64,000 nucleotides of DNA from Thalassotalea sp. (GTDB taxonomy: Bacteria; Pseudomonadota; Gammaproteobacteria; Enterobacterales; Alteromonadaceae), in contig JAQWHD010000050.1 of assembly GCA_029237915.1 (NCBI GenBank), forward strand, positions 62,001 to 126,000, read 5' to 3'. A program made the translations under genes and the position numbers. This document shows positions 59,194 through 64,000 of the stretch, in pieces. The first letter of the stretch is position 1. The number at the start of each line of letters is the position of its first letter. The notes under the pieces are model-generated. The model saw only the letters and a list, made by a program, of their open reading frames with translations, was not told the DNA's origin and did not search any database.

Positions 59194-60138
59194 ATGCAAT
59201 TAGTTCGTGGTATACATAACCTTCGTGATAATCATCACGGTTGTGTGCTAACTATAGGTAATTTTGATGGTGTTCATTTAGGACATCAAAGAGTCGTTGC
59301 CGCTTTAGTAGCTAAAGCTAAAGAACTTGATTTAGTCCCTGCTGTGATGGTGTTTGAGCCACAACCACAAGAATTATTTAATCCGCAAATGGCACCCGCA
59401 AGATTGAGCCGTTTACGTGATAAATATTCTTTATTAAAAAAGTTGGGGGTTAAGAGGTTAATTTGCGTTAATTTTAACCGCGAGTTTGCTAACCAAAGCG
59501 CTGAATGTTTTATTGAAAAGCTGTTGGTGGCAAAACTAGGACTTAAACATTTGATCATTGGTGATGATTTTTGCTTTGGTAAAAATCGTTTAGGTAATTT
59601 CCAAATGCTCAAAGATGCTGGCCAACGTTTTAATTTTAACGTAACGGACACGGCAAGTTATAAATTATCAGACTGTCGAATTTCAAGTACCGAAATTCGT
59701 AAAGCCTTACAACAAGATGAACTAGCTGAAGCACAGGCTATGCTAGGCAGAACATACAGTATTATTGGCCGTGTTGTACATGGCGATAAACAAGGGCGAA
59801 ACTTAGGTTTCCCAACCGCCAACGTTTTATTGAAGCGTTGTGTGTCACCAGTAAGCGGTGTTTATGTAGTGCAAGTTAAAGCACTTGGTAAAAGATTTAA
59901 TGGTGTTGCCAATATCGGCTCTAGGCCAACAGTGAATGGTATTAGGCAGCAACTAGAAGTAAATATATTTGATTTTAGCGACAACTTATACGGTCAACCC
60001 ATTGAAGTAGCATTATTGAAAAAACTGCGCGATGAGCAACGTTTTGCTTCTTTAAATGAATTGACAGACCAAATTGCAAAAGATGTTAAGCAAGCAGGTA
60101 GTTATCTACAGGCTTTAGAAACTGATACTAACGGATAA
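59194..60138 (+). CDS. ribF: Bifunctional riboflavin kinase/FAD synthetase
   Basis: CVLTIGNFDGVHLGHQRVV; GRVVHGDKQGRNLGFPTANV. Confidence 0.97.
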   Translation: MQLVRGIHNLRDNHHGCVLTIGNFDGVHLGHQRVVAALVAKAKELDLVPAVMVFEPQPQELFNPQMAPARLSRLRDKYSLLKKLGVKRLICVNFNREFANQSAECFIEKLLVAKLGLKHLIIGDDFCFGKNRLGNFQMLKDAGQRFNFNVTDTASYKLSDCRISSTEIRKALQQDELAEAQAMLGRTYSIIGRVVHGDKQGRNLGFPTANVLLKRCVSPVSGVYVVQVKALGKRFNGVANIGSRPTVNGIRQQLEVNIFDFSDNLYGQPIEVALLKKLRDEQRFASLNELTDQIAKDVKQAGSYLQALETDTNG

Positions 60139-60146
60139 ATGATTAA

Positions 60147-62969
60147 ATGAGTGATTATAAACATACTTTAAACTTACCAGATACTACGTTCCCAATGCGT
60201 GGTGGTTTACCGCAAAGTGAACCTAAAATGCTTAAGAAGTGGGCTGATAAAGACCTTTATGGTCAAATTCGTGCCGCTAAAAAAGGCAAAAAATCATTCA
60301 TCTTGCATGACGGACCTCCGTACGCAAATGGTAATATTCACTTAGGTCACTCAGTTAATAAAATATTAAAAGATATTATTGTTAAGTCGAAAACATTATC
60401 TGACTTCAACTCGCCATACGTGCCTGGTTGGGACTGTCACGGTTTACCAATCGAGTTAGTTGTTGAGAAAAAGTGGGGTAAGCCAGGTAAAAAGCTTAAC
60501 GCTAGCGAGTTCCGTCAAAAATGTCGTGAATACGCGCAAAAACAAGTTGATGGCCAACGTGAAGATTTTAAACGTTTAGGTGTTTTTGCTGATTGGGAAA
60601 ATCCATACCTCACCATGGACTTTAAAACTGAAGCGAACATTATCCGCGCTTTAGGTAAAATTACTGAAAACGGTCACTTACACCAAGGCTTTAAGCCTGT
60701 ACATTGGTGTACAGATTGTGGTTCAGCATTGGCTGAAGCTGAAGTTGAGTATCAAGATAAATTTTCACCTGCAATCGATGTTAAATTTGCAGCCGATGAT
60801 TCAATCGCTGAATTGTTCTCTCATCCAGAAGGGCACAGTGGTGAAGGTCAAATTTCAATTGTAATTTGGACCACTACACCTTGGACATTACCTGCTAACC
60901 GCGCGGTATCTGTTCACCCTGAACTGCAATATACCTTAGTACAAATTGAAGGTGAGCAAGGTCCACAACGTTTAATCTTAGGTACCGACCTAGTTAAAGA
61001 TTGTATGGATCGTTTTGGTATTGAAAAATATCACGCATTAGGTTTTTGTGACGGCTCTGCATTAGAAAACGTGCAAATTAGCCACCCATTTTACAGCTTT
61101 ACAGTGCCAATCATTTTAGGTGACCATGTAACAGTAGACGCTGGTACTGGTTGTGTACACACGGCACCTGGCCATGGTGTAGACGATTTCAATGTAGGTC
61201 GTACTTACAACTTAGAAGTTGCTAACCCAGTTGGCGCTAACGGTGTTTACTTACCTGATACTGAATTATTTGCAGGTCAGCATGTATTTAAAGCCAATGA
61301 CAGTGTTGTTGAAGTGTTAAAAGAGCACAATGCGTTAATGCATCATCATGCATTTGAGCATTCTTACCCACATTGTTGGAGACACAAAACGCCAATTATT
61401 TTCCGTGCTACGCCGCAGTGGTTTATCAGCATGGATCAAAAAGGTCTACGTGAAGACTCATTAAAAGAAATTGAAAAAACTCAGTGGATCCCAGATTGGG
61501 GCCAAAGCCGTATTCAAAAAATGGTTGAGGGTCGTCCAGACTGGTGTATTTCACGTCAACGTACTTGGGGCGTGCCAATTGCCTTATTTATCCATAAAGA
61601 TACTGGCGCATTGCACCCAAATACCATTGAGCTAATTGAAACCGTAGCCCAAAAAGTTGAGCAAGAAGGCATTCAAGCTTGGTTCGATTTAGAAGCAAAA
61701 GAACTTATTGGCTCTGACGCAGAAGATTTCGTAAAAGTACCTGACACATTAGATGTTTGGTTTGACTCAGGTGTCTCTCATTACTCTGTGGTTGATGCGC
61801 GTGAAGATTTTGATAAACACGCTGATTTATACTTAGAAGGTAGTGACCAACATCGTGGTTGGTTTATGTCTTCAATGATTTCATCGGTTGCGATGACAGG
61901 TAAAGCGCCTTACAACCAAGTATTAACTCACGGTTTTACCGTTGATGTTAAAGGCCACAAAATGTCTAAGTCATTAGGCAATGTGGTAATGCCAAAAGAA
62001 ATTACAGGCAAGCTGGGTGCGGATATTTTACGTTTATGGGTAGCTTCGGTTAACTATACTCAAGAGATCACCGTATCTGATGAAATCTTTAAGCGCCAAG
62101 CTGATGCGTATCGTCGTATTCGTAACACATCTCGTTTCTTATTAGCGAATATGAATGGCTTTGAACCAACACAACATGCGGTTGCCTTAGAAGATATGGT
62201 GGCATTAGATCGTTGGGTTGTTGGTCGCGCTGCACAATTGCAAGAAGAAATTATTGCCGCTTATGACAACTACGAGTTCAGTTCGGTAGTTGGCAAAATC
62301 ATGAACTTCTGTACCAATGAGCTAGGTGGTTTCTACTTAGACATCATTAAAGACAGACAGTACACAGCAAAATCTGACGGCCTAGCTCGTCGTTCTTGTC
62401 AAAGTGCATTGTTCTTAATTGCTGAAGCTATGGTTCGTTGGTTAGCGCCAATCTTATCATTTACGGCACAAGAAATTTGGACTGCACTACCGGGTGAACG
62501 CGATGAATTCGTATTTACTGGTGTATGGTTTGACGGTTTAGAAAAACTTGATCAAAACACACAAACTAACGATGACTTCTGGGCATCTTTAATTGCAGTT
62601 CGTACTGAAGTAAACAAAGCGTTAGAGCAAGCTCGCCGTGACGAAGTTGTTGGCGCAGCACTACAAGCTAAAGTAACGCTTTACACTAACGAAGCGATAG
62701 CGAAGCAATTATTAGTGGTTGGTGATGAATTACGTTTTGCCTTAATCACATCAAGTGCTGAAGTGGTTACTGTAAGTGATGCACCTGAAGGTGCAATTGC
62801 GACTGAATTAGACGGCTTATGGTTAACTGTTGCAGCATCAACGGGTACCAAGTGTGATCGTTGTTGGCATTACACTGACGATGTTGGTACAAACGAAGCA
62901 CACCCAGAGTTGTGTGGTCGTTGTGTAACTAACATTGAAGGTGATGGCGAAGTTCGCCAGTTTGCTTAA
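60147..62969 (+). CDS. ileS: Isoleucyl-tRNA synthetase
   Basis: [38 protein letters not shown]-terminal CDRCWHY zinc motif. Confidence 0.98.
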   Translation: MSDYKHTLNLPDTTFPMRGGLPQSEPKMLKKWADKDLYGQIRAAKKGKKSFILHDGPPYANGNIHLGHSVNKILKDIIVKSKTLSDFNSPYVPGWDCHGLPIELVVEKKWGKPGKKLNASEFRQKCREYAQKQVDGQREDFKRLGVFADWENPYLTMDFKTEANIIRALGKITENGHLHQGFKPVHWCTDCGSALAEAEVEYQDKFSPAIDVKFAADDSIAELFSHPEGHSGEGQISIVIWTTTPWTLPANRAVSVHPELQYTLVQIEGEQGPQRLILGTDLVKDCMDRFGIEKYHALGFCDGSALENVQISHPFYSFTVPIILGDHVTVDAGTGCVHTAPGHGVDDFNVGRTYNLEVANPVGANGVYLPDTELFAGQHVFKANDSVVEVLKEHNALMHHHAFEHSYPHCWRHKTPIIFRATPQWFISMDQKGLREDSLKEIEKTQWIPDWGQSRIQKMVEGRPDWCISRQRTWGVPIALFIHKDTGALHPNTIELIETVAQKVEQEGIQAWFDLEAKELIGSDAEDFVKVPDTLDVWFDSGVSHYSVVDAREDFDKHADLYLEGSDQHRGWFMSSMISSVAMTGKAPYNQVLTHGFTVDVKGHKMSKSLGNVVMPKEITGKLGADILRLWVASVNYTQEITVSDEIFKRQADAYRRIRNTSRFLLANMNGFEPTQHAVALEDMVALDRWVVGRAAQLQEEIIAAYDNYEFSSVVGKIMNFCTNELGGFYLDIIKDRQYTAKSDGLARRSCQSALFLIAEAMVRWLAPILSFTAQEIWTALPGERDEFVFTGVWFDGLEKLDQNTQTNDDFWASLIAVRTEVNKALEQARRDEVVGAALQAKVTLYTNEAIAKQLLVVGDELRFALITSSAEVVTVSDAPEGAIATELDGLWLTVAASTGTKCDRCWHYTDDVGTNEAHPELCGRCVTNIEGDGEVRQFA

Positions 62970-63006
62970 ATTTGCTGTAGTTTAAAGAAAAAGAGTAGTA
63001 AAAAAG

Positions 63007-63540
63007 ATGGCAAACACAGTAAATCGTATTTTTAAAGAAACAGGCTTACGCTGGCTTTGGCTAGCGTTAATGATGTTGATAGCAGATCAAGTAACCAAGC
63101 AAGCGGTTGTTGCCTTAATGGATTATCGCGAGTCAATTGCGGTAATGCCATACTTTAACTTAACTTATGTACACAATCCTGGTGCTGCTTTTAGCTTTTT
63201 AGCAGACCAAGGGGGTTGGCAGCGTTGGTTTTTTACTGCCATTGCTGCTGGTGTAAGTTTGATGTTAGTGGTTTGGATGGCAAAGACACCTAAACAAGAT
63301 AAGGCTATTTCGATTGCTTTTGCGCTTATTTTAAGTGGCGCGGTGGGTAATTTAATTGACCGTGTAATGTTTGGTTATGTTATCGATTTTCTAGATTTTT
63401 ATGTTGGTAATAAACATTGGCCAGCATTCAATATTGCAGATTCTGCCATTTTTATCGGCGCAGCAATAATGATATTTGATGCTTTTAAAGGTGAACCTAA
63501 AAAAGATTCACCAGACGATAAAAGCACAGGAGCACAGTAG
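63007..63540 (+). CDS. lspA: Lipoprotein signal peptidase
   Basis: NLTYVHNPGAAFSFL; GAVGNLIDRVMFGYVIDFLDFY; FNIADSAIFIGA. Confidence 0.97.
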   Translation: MANTVNRIFKETGLRWLWLALMMLIADQVTKQAVVALMDYRESIAVMPYFNLTYVHNPGAAFSFLADQGGWQRWFFTAIAAGVSLMLVVWMAKTPKQDKAISIAFALILSGAVGNLIDRVMFGYVIDFLDFYVGNKHWPAFNIADSAIFIGAAIMIFDAFKGEPKKDSPDDKSTGAQ

Positions 63541-63541
63541 T

Positions 63542-63973
63542 ATGTCTGATAAGAAAATTGTAAATGATTCAAGCATTATGATGCACATTACCATGAAACT
63601 TTCAGACGGCTCTGCCGCTGACAGTACCAAGGTAAATAATAAACCCGCTAAAGTTAATTTAGGCGACCAAAGTTTATCTCCTGCATTTGAAGCTCAGCTG
63701 TTAGGTTTAACCGCTGGTGATAGTAAAGAGTTTACCTTGCCGCCAGCAGATGCTTTTGGTGAAACAAATCCTGATAATATTCATTATCTTGATCGCAACA
63801 AGTTTAGTGAAACTCCTGCCGAGGTTGGCAGTATCGTTACCTTTACTCAGCCAGGTGGTGAAATCCCTGGTATTATCCGCGAAGTAAATGATTTGTCTGT
63901 AACGGTTGATTTTAATCACCCGTTGGCAGGACAAGCGATTACATTTGCTGTTGATGTCGTTGAAGTACTTTAA
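63542..63973 (+). CDS. fkpB: FKBP-type peptidyl-prolyl isomerase (FkpB/SlpA)
   Basis: MSDKKIVNDSSIMMHITMKLSDGSAADSTKVNNKPAKVNLGDQSLSPAFEAQLLGL...DFNHPLAGQAITFAVDVVEV; start moved to 63542. Confidence 0.93.
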   Translation: MSDKKIVNDSSIMMHITMKLSDGSAADSTKVNNKPAKVNLGDQSLSPAFEAQLLGLTAGDSKEFTLPPADAFGETNPDNIHYLDRNKFSETPAEVGSIVTFTQPGGEIPGIIREVNDLSVTVDFNHPLAGQAITFAVDVVEVL

Positions 63974-64000
63974 TTCGTTATCGCACTTTATTTATAGATT

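Overview
This 64 kb window looks like a gammaproteobacterial chromosome segment. AT-richness, gene order and protein style suggest Colwelliaceae/Alteromonadales, but that is inference. It is mostly ordinary housekeeping sequence: the 3' end of gcvP, putA, gloA/nemA, argP-argO, rhlE, efpL(yeiP), rsuA-like, zapE, mutH, rppH, ptsP, lgt-thyA, rpsT, murJ, ribF-ileS-lspA-fkpB. I found no rRNA, tRNA, CRISPR array or prophage. The accessory or unusual content is: an AbiEii-type toxin-antitoxin pair with a repeated upstream motif; a pentaheme NrfA-like cytochrome with CXXCH at the expected active-site heme, next to a cytochrome b561 and preceded by a perfect FNR-type palindrome; a three-copy non-coding repeat between hdfR-like and putA; a DoxX-pirin-DoxX cluster with two near-identical DoxX genes; a ~205 bp tandem array of 20-21 bp units near fdxA with a related cluster on its other side; an IS3-type remnant; a small ORF interrupted by an in-frame stop; and several conserved-looking proteins of unknown function. 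I do not see a convincing new multi-gene system. The best leads are the NrfA variant/b561 locus, the fdxA-flanking repeats, the hdfR-putA repeat and the uncharacterised 393 aa and 466 aa proteins.
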